Below, in pieces: positions 43,745-54,187 of a stretch of 64,000 nt of DNA. Numbering within the stretch: the first letter of the stretch is position 1; every line of letters begins with the position of its first letter. Both the position numbers and the translations under genes were made by a program. This DNA comes from Phocoena phocoena. Taxonomy: Eukaryota; Chordata; Mammalia; Artiodactyla; Phocoenidae. The stretch covers positions 5,338,501 to 5,402,500 of the forward strand of contig NC_089222.1 in NCBI RefSeq assembly GCF_963924675.1, read 5' to 3'. The notes below the pieces were generated by a model. That model saw only the letters and a list, made by a program, of their open reading frames with translations, had not been told where the DNA came from and ran no database searches.

Positions 43745-44720
43745 GTGGGGAAATGGTCTGGTAAGAGTGTGAATTGCTTTCTCCTAAGGTAATCTGGCAG
43801 TATCTAACACAATTAAAAATTTAAAGAACTTTAACGTTCTTCATCTGGTTTTGGGGGGTAGGTCCTGGGATGAGAGAAGTCCCAGGACAAAAAGACAGGA
43901 GTTCAAGGAAGTTTATTGAAGTGTCATCTATGGTCATGAAAATAATACCGGAAACAGTTGAAATGTTCATCAGTGGAAGAATAGTTGAATGCATAATGGG
44001 ATATTCATATCATTAAAAAGAAATGAATATTGTGGCACATCCATATTATAAAATGGAATGAAGGCAGAGCAATTATGCTGAACCAAAGGACCCAAACGCA
44101 AAAAGGGTCAAACTTTCTGACTTGTTGGTAGGAAATTGTGATATAGGCAAACGCAGACCGATGGTTGATTGGGTTGGGGTTGGATTAAGAAAGGTTTGAC
44201 TAGGAAGGGGCACAAGGACATGTTCTGTATCTTGATTAGGAGGTTAGTTCCATGGGTGGTAAATGCTCCCGTCAAAACTGATTGAACTGTACACTTAAGG
44301 CCTGCGTCTTAATAATATTATTAATAAGAAGACAATATGCATAGGCCTGGAGCTAACTGCTCTGTTGTGGGGGCTATATCTTATTGTGAAAAATGTTCAC
44401 GTACAAAAGGATATGCACATAATAGTATTTACTACAGTAAAACAGCAAAAAGAACACCAAGCTTGGAAACACCCTAAATGTTCATCTCTAGAGAATTAGT
44501 TAAAGATATTTTGATAGATGTATCATAGAAAGATGATGTAACTACTTAAAAGAATAAAGTCCAGTCTAAGGTATTGATCTGGAGGGATGTGCATGAGATC
44601 TTTTTTAAGTGACCAAATACAAATTGTCGAATAGACTGTGTAAATATTATTTTTATAAAAGGTAGGGAAATTGTTTCTTATAATTATAAATGTTTGTATG
44701 GCTTATGGATAGAGGTGTGA
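43745..44720 (+). mobile_element. Old LINE-1 (L1M type) 3' remnant
   Basis: The parts 'gtgtgaattgctttctcc', 'aatctggcagtatctaac', 'ttgaaatgttcatcagtggaagaatagttgaatgcataatg' and 'ctgtatcttgattaggaggttag', then a second stretch 'caagcttggaaacaccctaaatgttcatc', are typical of old L1 3' ends. The second part may be a separate copy. Confidence 0.72.
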
Positions 44721-45384
44721 AAGAATCCACACCAAACTTAACACAGAGAATCCAGCGAGTACATATTCCTACCGCTTGTATTACTGTTATAATTTGAAAA
44801 AACACTCAAATGATTCAGTCACAAACATTCAAGCAAGGAAACAAGTAAATAAATCTGAAACAGAACTAGTTGGGAAATTACAATTATTATTGGACTGAAG
44901 ACTTAGTTCATATTTGGTTCAATTCCAATGGTCATTCCATCCCAGCTGTCCTTTGCCTTTTTTGTCCTTTGTCTAATTGTCTTCTGTTGACTAACACTGT
45001 TGTATGAATAATATGAATATGGGATATCAAGAGCTGCTGAAAAAATGCCAGATGGAGAACATTACATTGTGGTCCCATGGAAGCAAAGTGCATGGATGAA
45101 TCAGCAGCTTGATACTGGTGAGCCACCAATTTTGCAAATGTGAGAACTTTTGGCAAATATGATTTCTGTTGTGGAAATGAGTCAGAGATGTTTTCATGTG
45201 TCTTGTATTTATTTGACCAAACCTTTTTTTTCTGAGGGAGGCACAATTAGGATGTACACAGAATGCACAAAATGAAAACAAATTTGCTTGTGGTCAGGCT
45301 TGCCCTTCTGGCTAAACCAGTCCACAGGCCATCACACCCACGCCTCGCTCTGTTTCTCTGGAGGCAGTGTGCTATAGGAGAAAG
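44721..45384. other. Unassigned non-coding sequence
   Basis: A 104-codon minus-strand frame at 44,932-45,246 shows no domain or homology that I recognise. Confidence 0.4.
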
Positions 45385-45605
45385 AGAATTAAAAAGAAAA
45401 GGAAAAGAAAAAGCTCAGGCTTTAGGACTGGAGAGCCAGGGCTTTGAATAATGGCTGCTCCACTTAAGTGCGAAACTATGGGCATGGATGTAACTTCTTT
45501 GAGCTTCCCTTTCCTCGTCAGAGATGATTGTGAGGTTTGTTGTATTTAAAAAAACAGCACAGCGCCTGGCATGTATTAGGTTCTTGAGCATATTAATGAA
45601 TTTCC
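45385..45605 (+). repeat. MIR SINE
   Basis: The parts 'gctcaggctttaggactggagagccagggctttgaataatggctgctccacttaag' to 'cacagcgcctggcatgtattaggttcttgagc' follow the MIR order. Confidence 0.82.
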
Positions 45606-47050
45606 TTTCTAGCCATGATGTCATATTTATTCGTGCCCAACAGCGTCCTGACATTTTTCTTTTGGCAATTCTGATCTTAGGAGTGAAAGTAGCTCAGAAC
45701 AAAGGGATGTTTGAGTCACATAGACACCTTGCCATATTTCACCTGCATCTGACATCACTACTTCTCAATAGATTTTCAACTTCCCCTCGTGCAGCTGGCT
45801 TTCCTCTGCCCTCATTTCCACCTTTTGGTCTTGAGCTCTGCAGTTTTAGCAGGATCGGATCCTTAAGTCTGCATTTGTGATAAAGGAGACCGCAGCTTAT
45901 ACTAAAGTGGCTCTCTCCCTGTGTGTTGAGTCTGCCTGACTGATAACAGACCAGAAACAGCAAGTGGCCTTTGAAATTGAAATACTGACTGTAGTGGGGA
46001 AAATGAAAGGATCTTACGATTTTTGATCAAAGGATGATATCTTCCAACTTGGAAAAGGGGACTATTCTGCCTGCCAAGGCCTCTGATACTGTGTTACCTA
46101 CTTACTGCAGGGAAGAAGATTCAATATCATAGCTATTATATTGCTCCATAGTTTTAAAATATATTTATAGAGATACATTTCCTCAGTCACTTTGCTTTCT
46201 TTTCCCAGCTCCTATCTTTCAATCTGGCCTCTAGGCAAACTGCCCTGTGATTCTTATCTACATGACACTGAAACAATTCTCCGGGTCCTTGGTCCCTGAT
46301 GAACATTCATTCACTACTAAAGAGATGGCAAACTTTAGATAAGGGAAAGGCATTAACTAGAAAGAAGGATGCCACATTGAAGAGTGCATATTGAGTGGAA
46401 TGATTCCTGGTGTAATTCCACAGGACGTGGTTTCATGTTTTCAATAAAACTAGCTGAGGGAGAGGTGTAGGAGTGGAAAGGGCAAAGGCAGTGCCCCAGA
46501 GTCCAAGGTCAGTGAGTTTGCCAGGGGTGTCTGGAATGAGGAGAAAGGGGCCAGAGGCGGTAGACTGGAGAGGAGATAGTACCTAACTGAGAACTGGGGA
46601 CAGCATGACTGGAAATTAGGCAAAAGGTGGACAGAAGGGAGACAACTTGGAATGAATTCAAAATTAGTTCCAAAAATTGAACTTAATTAATTCGATTAAT
46701 TAGAGCAAAGTCTATACTCTATCATAGGCAGACTGAAGCATTTTGCGGAGGAGATGTGAAGTCCTTATTGATGGCAGATTGTGCCGGTTGCCAGTCAACT
46801 GATCATGAATGCTGAGTCTGTTTGTACCCAGTGTGTGTACACACACACAAAGGTACACACTCCTATAGGTTTTTGTTGTCTTATTTCCATATAGACCTGG
46901 CTTCTGCTGGTCAGTTCTATTATTTGTTTCTCAACAACTACTCAAGATAGATCCCATACCATAGGTATTCTAGATTTTCCCCTCTTCTTAAATACTTAGC
47001 TCCACCCATATCCTCAATTCTTTGTCACTCCTCCTACCAATGGCTTTTTA
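45606..47050. other. Unassigned non-coding sequence
   Basis: About 1.4 kb without a confident feature. A short CA repeat lies at 46,838-46,850. Confidence 0.4.
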
Positions 47051-47054
47051 GTCC

Positions 47055-47168
47055 TGCACCGTCCAGGTTGGTGGCTACGAGCCATGTGTGGCTATCCAGC
47101 ACTTGAAATGTGGCTGGTCCAAATTAACGTGTGCTATGAGTTTAAAATACACAGTAAATTTCAAAGAC
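47055..47168 (+). mobile_element. hAT-Charlie MITE, half element
   Basis: The parts 'cctgcaccgtccaggttggtggctacgagccatgtgtggctatccagcacttgaaatgtggctgg' match one half of the same MITE family as 14,855 and 15,450. The second half is absent where the SINE begins. Confidence 0.7.
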
Positions 47169-47170
47169 TT

Positions 47171-47274
47171 GGGAATCCCCTGGCGGTCCAGTGGTTGGGA
47201 CTCCATGCTTTCACTGCCAAGGGCGCAGGTTCAACCCCTGGTCAGGGAACTAAGATCCCGCAAACCACTTGGTT
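47171..47274 (+). mobile_element. CHR-1-like SINE, 3'-truncated at an L1 junction
   Basis: The head 'gggaatcccctggcggtccagtggttggg' to 'aactaagatcccgcaaaccac' is present. The usual terminal part and A tail are missing. The next base begins internal, reverse-oriented LINE-1 sequence, so this is a rearrangement breakpoint. Confidence 0.85.
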
Positions 47275-47847
47275 TGATAGTGTCTGGCCTTACATTTAGG
47301 TCTTTAATCCATTTTGAGCTTATTTTTGTGTATGGTGTTAGGGAGTGATCTAATCTCATACTTCTACATGTAGCTGTCCAGTTTTCCCAGCACCACTTAT
47401 TAAAGAGGCTGTCCTTTCTCCACTGTACATTCCTGCCACCTTTATCAAAGATAAGGTGTCCATATGTGCATGGGTTTATCTCTGGGCTTTCTATCCTGTT
47501 CCATTGATCTATCTTTCTGTTTTTGTGCCAGTACCATACTGTCTTGATTACTGTAGCTTTGTAGTATAGTCTGAAGTCAGGGAGCATGATCCCTCCAGCT
47601 CCGTTTTTCGTTCTCAAGATTGCTTTGGCTATTCACGGTCTTTTGTGTTTCCGTACAAATTGCGAAAGTTTGTGTTCTAGTTCTGTGAAAAATGCCAGTG
47701 GTAGTTTGATAGGGATTGCATTGAATCTGTAGATTGCTTTGGGTAGTAGAGTCATTTTCACAATGTTGATTCTTCCAATCCAAGAACATGGTATATCTCT
47801 CCATCTATTTGTATCATCTTTAATTTCTTTCTGATGAAAGACTGAAA
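47275..47847 (-). pseudogene. LINE-1 ORF2 thumb/C-terminal part, 3'-truncated
   Basis: After the inverted insertion the ORF2 sequence resumes with [20 protein letters not shown]. It continues in two overlapping frame pieces through [20 protein letters not shown] and [18 protein letters not shown] to [14 protein letters not shown]. It then stops at the SINE junction. The Cys-rich C-terminal segment and the 3'UTR are lost. About 20 bases of ORF2 between DLYAE and KEIKDD are replaced at the insertion. Confidence 0.9.
47323..47433 (-). repeat. Inverted-repeat arm 1 (native L1 ORF2)
   Basis: This is the native ORF2 segment encoding the [15 protein letters not shown] region. Its inverted copy, 111 bases and about 98 percent identical by eye, lies at 47,848-47,958. 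Confidence 0.9.
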
Positions 47848-47958
47848 GGAATGTACAGTGGAGAAAGGACAGCCTCTTCAATAAGTGGTGCTGGGAAAAC
47901 TGGACAGATACATGTAGAAGTATGAGATTAGATCACTCCCTAACACCATACACAAAAA
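47848..47958 (+). repeat. Inverted-repeat arm 2 (inserted copy)
   Basis: This is L1 sequence in the sense opposite to the host element. It equals the reverse complement of 47,323-47,433 with about two mismatches and is inserted in ORF2. Confidence 0.9.
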
Positions 47959-49307
47959 AGACCTTCTGCATACAGGTCTTTTGGCTCCTTAGGTAGGTTT
48001 ATTCCTAGATATTTTATTCTTTTTGTTGCAATGGTAAATGGGAGTGTTTTCTTGATTTCACTTTCAGATTTTTCATCATTAGTGTATAGGAATGCCAGAG
48101 ATTTCTGTGCATTAATTTTGTATCCTGCAACTTTACCAAATTCCTGGATTAGCTCTAGTAGTTTTCTGGTAGCATCTTTAGCATTCTCTATGTATAGTAT
48201 CATGTCATTTGCAAACAGTGACAGCTTTACTTCTTCTTTTCCGATTTGGATACCTTTTATTTCCTTTTCTTCTGTGATTGCTGTGGCTAAAACTTCCAAC
48301 ACTATGTTGAATAACAGTGGTGACAGTGGGCAACCTTGTCTTGTTCCTGATCTTAGTGGAAATGCTTTCAGTTTTTCACCATTGAGGACGATGTTGCTTG
48401 TGGGTTTGTCATATATGGCCTTTATTATGTTGAGGAAAGTTCCCTCTATGCCTACTTTCTGCATGGTTTTTATCATAAATGGGTGTTGAATTTTGTCGAA
48501 AGCGTTCTCTGCATCCATTAGATGATCATAACGTTTTTCTCCTTCAGTTTGTTAATATGGTGTATCACATTGATTGATTTGCGTATATTGAAGAATCCTT
48601 GCCTTCCTGGAATAAACCCCACTCGATCATGGTGTATGATCCTTTTAATGTGCTGTTGGATTCTGTTTGCTCGTATTTTGTTGAGGGTTTTTGCATCTAT
48701 GTTCATCAGTGATATTGGCCTGTAGTTTTCTTTCTTTGTGACATCCTTACCTACTTTTGGTATCAGGGTGATGGTGGCCTCATAGAATGAGTTTGGGAGT
48801 GTTCCTCCCTCTGCTATATTTTGGAAGAGTTTGAGAAGGATAGGTGTTAACTCTTCTCTAAATGTTTGATACAATTCGCCTGTGAAGCCGTCTGGTCCTG
48901 GGCTTTTGTTTGTTGGAAGATTTTAAATCACACTTTCAATTTCAGTGCTTGTGATTGGTCTGTTCATATTTTCTATTTCTTCCTGATTCAGTCTTGGCAG
49001 GTTGTGCATTTCTAAGAATTTGTCCATTTCTTCCAGGTTGTCCATTTTATTGGCATAGAGTTGCTTGTAGTAATCTCTCATGATCTTTTGTATTTCTGCA
49101 GTGTCAGTTGCTACTTCTCCTTTTTCATTTCTTATTCTATTGATTTGAGTCTTCTCCCTTTTTTTCTTGATGAGTCTGGCTAATGGTTTATCAATTTCGT
49201 TTATCTTCTCAAAGAACCAGCTTTTAGTTTTATTGATCTTTGCTATCGTTACCTCCATTTCTTTTTCATTTATTTCTGATCTGATTTTTATGATTTCTTT
49301 CCTTCTG
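47940..49307 (-). pseudogene. LINE-1 ORF2 reverse-transcriptase domain, disrupted
   Basis: ORF2p reverse transcriptase copies L1 RNA at the nicked target. The frame pieces at 49,258-48,923, 48,874-48,518 and 48,518-47,940 cover the linker, fingers and palm. Motifs include [44 protein letters not shown] and [20 protein letters not shown]. Breaks are a TAA near 48,924 and a 1-base loss near 48,518-48,520. The catalytic FADD box reads FAND (Asn codon at 48,207-48,209), which removes an aspartate required for metal binding. The domain ends at an inverted insertion beginning near 47,958. Confidence 0.93.
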
Positions 49308-50309
49308 CTAACTTTGGGGGTTTTTTTGTTCTTCTTTCTCTAATTGCTTTAGGTGCAAAGTTAGGTTGTTTATTCTGTATGTTTCCTGTTTCTTGAGGTA
49401 CGATTGTATTGCTATAAACTTCCCTCTTAGAACTGCTTTTGCTGCATTCCATAGATTTTGGATCGTCGTGTCTCCATTGTCATTTGTTTCTAGGTATTTT
49501 TTAATTTCCTCTTTGATTTCTTCAGTGATCACTTCGTTATTAAGTAGTGTATAGTTTAGCGTCCATGTGTTTGTATTTTTTACAGATCTTTTCCTGTAAT
49601 TGATATCTAGTCTCATAGTGTTGTGGTCGGAAAAAATACATGATACAATTTCAGTTTTCTTAAATTTACCAAGGTTTGATTTGTGACCCAAGATATGATC
49701 TATCCTGGAGAATGTTCCATGAGCACTTGAGAAAAATGTGGATTCTGTTGTTTTTGGATGGAATGTCCTATAAATATCAATTAAGTCCATCTTGTTTAAT
49801 GTATCATTTAAAGCTTGTGTCTCCTTATTTATTTTCATTTTGGATGATCTGTCCATTGGTGAAAGTGGGGTGTTAAAGTCCCCTACTAGGAATGTGTTAC
49901 TGTTGATTTCCCCTTTTATGGCTGTTAGTATTTGCCTTATGTACTGAGGTGCTCCTATGTTGGGTGCGTAAATATTTACAATTGTTATATCTTCTTCTTG
50001 GATAGATCCCTTGATCATTATGTAGTGTCCTTCTTTGTCTCTTCTAATAGTCTTTATTTTAAAGTCTATTTTTTCTGATTTGAGAATTGCTACTCCAGCT
50101 TTCTTTTGGTTTCCATTTGCATGAAATATCTTTTTCCATCCCCTCACTTTCAGTCTGTATGTGTCTCTAGGTCTGAAGTGGGTCTCTTGTAGACAGCAAA
50201 TATATGGGTCTTGTTTTTGTATCCATTCAGCCAATCTGTGTCTTTTGGTGGGAGCATTTAGTCCATTTACATTTAAGGTAATTATCGATATGTATGTTCC
50301 TATTCCCAT
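49308..50309 (-). pseudogene. LINE-1 ORF2 endonuclease domain (intact open frame)
   Basis: An open frame of 333 codons covers the apurinic-type endonuclease and the linker of ORF2p. This domain nicks target DNA at TTTT/A-like sites. Family residues are visible in order: Asn in TLNVNGLN, Glu in CCLQETHF, the Asp/Asn of LVGDFNTPLSPMDRSSK, the Asp of SRIDHILGHKS and the His of FSDHNTMRLD. The usual downstream reverse-transcriptase part is separated by a frameshift near 49,308. The start at 50,309 is the normal ORF2 start, about 58 bases after ORF1. Confidence 0.92.
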
Positions 50310-50367
50310 TTTCTTAATTGTTTTGGGTTCGTTATTGTAGGTCTTTTCCTTTTATTGTGTTTCTTGC

Positions 50368-51254
50368 CTAGAGAGGTTCCTTTAGCAGTTGTTGTAGAGC
50401 TGCTTTGGTGGTGCTGAACTCCCTCAGCTTTAGCTTGTCTGTAAAGCTTCTAATTTCTCCATCAAATCTGAATGAGATCCTTGCTGGGTAGAGGAGTCTT
50501 GGTTGCAGGTTTTTCTCCTTCATCACTTTCAGTATGTCCTGCCACTCCCTTCTGGCTTGTAGGGTTTCTGCTGAGAGATCAGCTGTTAACCTTATGGGGA
50601 TTCCCTTGTGTGTTATTTGTTGTTTTCCCCTTGCTGCTTTTAATATGCTTTCTTTGTATTTAATTTTTGACAGTTTGATTAATATGTGTCTTGGCGTATT
50701 TCTCCTTGGATTTATCCTGTATGGGACTCTCTGTGCTTCCTGGACTTGATTAACTATTTCCTTTCCCATATTAGGGAAGTTTTCAACTATAATCTCTTCA
50801 AATATTTTCCCAGTCCCTTTCCTTTTCTCTTCTTCTTCTGGAACCCCTATAATTCGAATGTTGGTGCGTTTAATGTTGTCCCAGAGGTCTCTGAGACTGT
50901 CCTCAGTTCTTTTCATTCTTTTTTCTGCTCTGCAGTAGTTACTTCCACTATTTTATCTTCCAGGTCACCTATCCGTTCTTCTGCCTCAGTTATTCTGCTA
51001 TTGATCCCATCTAGAGTATTTTTAATTTCATTTATTGTGTTGTTCATCGTTGTTTGTTTCATCTTTAGTTCTTCTAGGTCCTTGTTAAATGTTTCTTGCA
51101 TTTTGTCTATTCTATTTCCAAGATTTTGGATCATCTTTACTATCTTTATTCTGAATTCTTTTTCAGGTAGACTTCCTATATCCTCTTCATTTGTTAGGTC
51201 TGGTGGGTTTTAATCTTGCTCCTTCATCTGTTTTGTGTTTTTCTGTCTTCTCAT
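50368..51254 (-). pseudogene. LINE-1 ORF1 (RNA-binding chaperone), one stop and one frameshift
   Basis: ORF1p binds L1 RNA as a trimer and is needed for retrotransposition. The start ATG is read at 51,254-51,252, in the peptide MRRQKNTKQMKEQD. A TAA stop follows directly. The frame then continues through the coiled coil (MIQNLGNRIDKMQETFNKD, then INSRITEAEERIGDLEDK) to about 50,913. There a frameshift leads to the RRM core (KRTEDSLRDLWDNIKRTNIR) and the C-terminal domain (RVPYRINPRRNTPRHILIKL, LQARREWQDILKVMKEKN, ISFRFDGEIRSF). It ends at 50,368. The total of about 295 codons is normal for ORF1. It is non-functional as it stands. Confidence 0.93.
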
Positions 51255-53331
51255 TTTGCTTATCTTACTGTGTTTGGGGTCTCCTTTTTGCAGGCTGTAG
51301 GTTTGTAGTTCCCGTTGTTTTTGGTGTCTGTCCCCAGTGGCTAAGGTTGGTTCAGTGGGTTGTGTAGGCTTCCTGGTGGAGGGGACTAGTGCCTGTGTTC
51401 TGGTGGATGAGGCTGGATCTTGTCTTTCTGGTGGGCAGGTCCACGTCTGGTGGTGTGTTTTGGGGTGTCTGTGGACTTATGATTTTAGGCAGCCTCTCTG
51501 CTAATGGGTGGGGTTGTGTTCCTGTCTTGCTAGTTGTTTGGCATAGGATGTCCAGCACTGTAGCTTGCTGGTCGTTGAGTGAAGCTGGGTGCAGGTGTTG
51601 AGATGGAGATCTCTGGGAGATTTTCACCATTCGATATTATGTGGAGCTGGGAGGTCTCGTGTGGACCAGTGTCCTGAAGTTGGCTCTCCCACCTCAGAGG
51701 CACAGCACTGACTCCTGGCTGGAGCACCAAGAGCCTTTCATCCACACGGCTCAGAATAAAAGGGAGAAAAAGTAGAAAGAAAGAATTAGTAGAAGTAGAA
51801 AGAGAGAAAGAAGGAAAGAAAGAAAGGAGGGATGGAGGGAGGGAGGAAGGAAGGAAGGAGGGAAGGAAGGAAAAAAGAAAGGAGATAAAGTAAAATAAAA
51901 TAAAGTGAGATAAAATATAATAAAGATATTAAAATAAAAAAAATTAAGAGAAAAAAAGAAAAAAAATTAAAAAAACGGACGGATAGAACCCTAGGACAAA
52001 TGATGGAAGCAAAGCTATACAGACAAAATCTCACACAGAAGGATACACATACACACTCACAAAAAGAGGAAAAGGGGAAAAAATCATAAATCTTGCTCTC
52101 AAAGCCCACCTCCTTAATTTAGGATGATTCATTGTCTATACATGTATTCCACAGATGCAGGTACATCTAGTTGATTGTGGAGCTTTAATCCGCTGCTTCT
52201 GAGGCTGCTGGGAGAGATTTCCCTTTCTCTTCTTTGTTCTCACGGCTCCCAGGGGCTCAGCTTTGGATTTGGCCCCGCCTCTGCGTGTAGGTCGCTGGAG
52301 GGCGTCTGTTCTTCGTTCAGGCAAGACGGGGTTAAAGGAGCCGCTGATTCAGGTTCTCTGGTTCACTCAGGCGGGGGGTGGGGGGAGTGGGGGTGGGGGA
52401 GGGGCACGCAGTGCGGGGCGGGCCTGCGGCGGCAGAGGCCGACGTGACGTTGCACCAGCCTGAGGCGCACCGTGCGTTCTCCCGGGGGAGTTGTCCCTGG
52501 ATTCCGGGACCCTGGCAGTGGCGGGCTGCACAGGCTCCCCGGAAGGGGGGTGTGGAGAGTGACCTGTGCTCGCACACAGGCTTCTTGGCGGCGGCGGCGG
52601 CAGCAGCCTCAGCGTCTCATGCCCGTCTCTGGGGTCCGCGCGTTTCGCCGCGGCTCACGCCCGTCTCTGGAGCTCCTTTAAGCAGCGCTCTTAATCCCCT
52701 CTCCTTATGCACCAGCAAACAAAGAGGTAAGAAAAAGTCTCTTGCCTCTTTGGCAGGTCCAGACTTTTCTCCGGACTCCCTCCCGGCTAGCTGTGGCGCA
52801 CTAGCCCCCTGCAGGCTGTGTTCACGCCGCCAACCCCAGTCCTCTCCCTGCGCTCCGACCTAAGCCCGAAGCTCAACTCCCAGCCCCTGCCCGCCCCGGC
52901 GGTGGAGCAGACAAGCCTCTCGGGCTGGTGAGTGCTGGTCGGCACCGATCCTCTGTGCGGGAATCTCCCTGCTTTTCTCTCCGCACCCCTGTGGCTGTGC
53001 TCTCCTCCGTGGCTCCGAAGCTTTCCCCCTGCGCCACCCGCAGTCTCCGCCCGCGAAGGGGCTCCCTAGTGTGTGGAAATCTTCCCTCTTTCACAGCTCC
53101 CTCCCACTGGTGCAGGTCCAGTCCCTATTCTTTTGTCTCTGTTTATTCTCTTTTATTTTGCCCTACGCAGGCACGTGGGGGGTTTCTTGTTTTTTGGGAG
53201 GTCTGAGGTCTTCTGCCAGAGTTCAGTAGGTGTTCTGTAGGAGTTGTTCCACGTGTAGATGTATTTCTGGTGCATCTGTGGGGAGGAAGGTGATCTCTGC
53301 GTCTTACACTCCGCCATCTTCCCGGAAGCCT
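51255..53331 (-). promoter_or_regulatory. LINE-1 5'UTR / internal promoter, CpG-rich
   Basis: The first bases of the element include AAGATGGCGG, which resembles the YY1 site that sets the start position in human L1. The part at about 52,240-53,060 is GC- and CpG-rich and would qualify as a CpG island. It contains GGCGGCGGC triplets near 52,588 and a very G-rich run on the plus strand near 52,371-52,405. The part at 51,760-51,985 is a purine tract (plus strand). Frames in this segment are not genes. Confidence 0.8.
51760..51985. repeat. Long polypurine tract in the L1 5'UTR
   Basis: On the plus strand the tract is almost only A and G (GAAAGAAGG, GGAGGGATGG, GGAAGGAAGG units), becoming AAATAAA-rich after about 51,890. 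Confidence 0.85.
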
Positions 53332-53356
53332 CTTCCTTTTTTTTTTTTTTTTTTCC

Positions 53357-53838
53357 CAGGAGAGCAAAGAATCTGGCTGTTTTGGCTTAAATCTATTTTA
53401 AAAAATTATTATTTTATTAAAAAAATTTTTAACGTCTTTATTGGAGTATAATTGCTTTACAGTGGTGTTAGTTTCTGCTGTATAACAAAGTGAATCAGCT
53501 ATACATATACATATATCCCCATATCCCCTCCCTCTTGCGTCTCCCTCCCACCCTCCCTATCCCACCCCTCTAGGTGGTCACAAAGCACCAAGCTGACCTC
53601 CCTGTGCTATGTGGCTGCTTCCCACTAGCTATCTATTTTACATTCGGTAGTGTATATATATGTCCATGCCACTCTCTCACTTCGTCCCAGCTTACCCTTC
53701 CCCCTCCCCGTGTCCTCAAGTCCATTCTCTATGTCTGCGTCTTTATTCCTGTCCTGCCCCTAGGTTCTTCAGAACCATTTCTTTTCTTTTTTTTTCAGGA
53801 GAGCAAAGAATCTGGCTGTTTTTGCTGAAATCTATTTT
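53357..53838 (-). mobile_element. LINE-1 3'UTR fragment flanked by 43-bp direct repeats
   Basis: The L1 part (about 53,428-53,795) is only 3'UTR, in reverse. The 43-bp flanks (53,357-53,399 and 53,796-53,838) start CAGGAGAGCAAAGAATCTGG, end AAATCTATTTT, and differ at two positions. The A-rich tail is seen as the T/A mix at 53,400-53,428. Confidence 0.88.
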
Positions 53839-54187
53839 TGGGAGACAGGCCTAACTCCTCCAGCAGTGAGGATGTCACATGATGGCTTAGGATGGCCTTA
53901 GCCTCTCTGTAATTTCCCTCAGCCTCCAAAGCCAGTCCACTTAGACAATTAAGTACAAAGAGTGAGTTTGCTATGCAATAACGCTGTAAGACAAATTCCA
54001 TTGCCGTTACTTATAACCTGATTGCATCCCTAAGCCCTTCTAGGGAGCTGCTACTGACCTGTCCCCTCAGGCCCATATGGACATTCCAGTCTCTAGATCT
54101 CATATGGCCGCGTTCCAGGGACCAGGGCTCTGCAATACAATTGATGAGCTGCTGGAAACATCCCGCTGATTTCTGAGTCTTCTACAG
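53839..54187. other. Unassigned non-coding sequence
   Basis: No gene or repeat is recognised. Confidence 0.4.

Larger units (their letters stand above)
47275..53331 (-). mobile_element. Nearly full-length LINE-1 lacking its 3' end
   Basis: The minus-strand element starts near 53,331 ('ggcttccgggaagatggcggag'). It has a CpG-rich 5'UTR (about 51,255-53,331), ORF1 (51,254-50,368) and ORF2 from 50,309 to 47,275. The last quarter of ORF2, the 3'UTR and the A tail are missing; the break at 47,275 meets a truncated SINE. Similarity to canonical L1 proteins is high, so the copy is not very old, but several stops and frameshifts, an active-site change and an inverted insertion at 47,848-47,958 show that it is dead. 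The element would normally drive its own and SINE retrotransposition. Confidence 0.95.

Noticed and set aside
48031..48489. 152-codon plus-strand open frame
   Set aside because: It is the antisense of L1 ORF2; the minus-strand frame matches reverse transcriptase and this one has no family.
50686..51213. 175-codon plus-strand open frame
   Set aside because: Antisense of L1 ORF1, with hydrophobic low-complexity composition.
52378..52863. 161-codon plus-strand open frame
   Set aside because: It lies in the GC-rich L1 5'UTR, where stop codons are rare by composition.
47275..53331. Active LINE-1
   Set aside because: It has a stop and frameshift in ORF1, a stop and frameshifts in ORF2, an altered catalytic box, an inverted insertion, and no 3' end.
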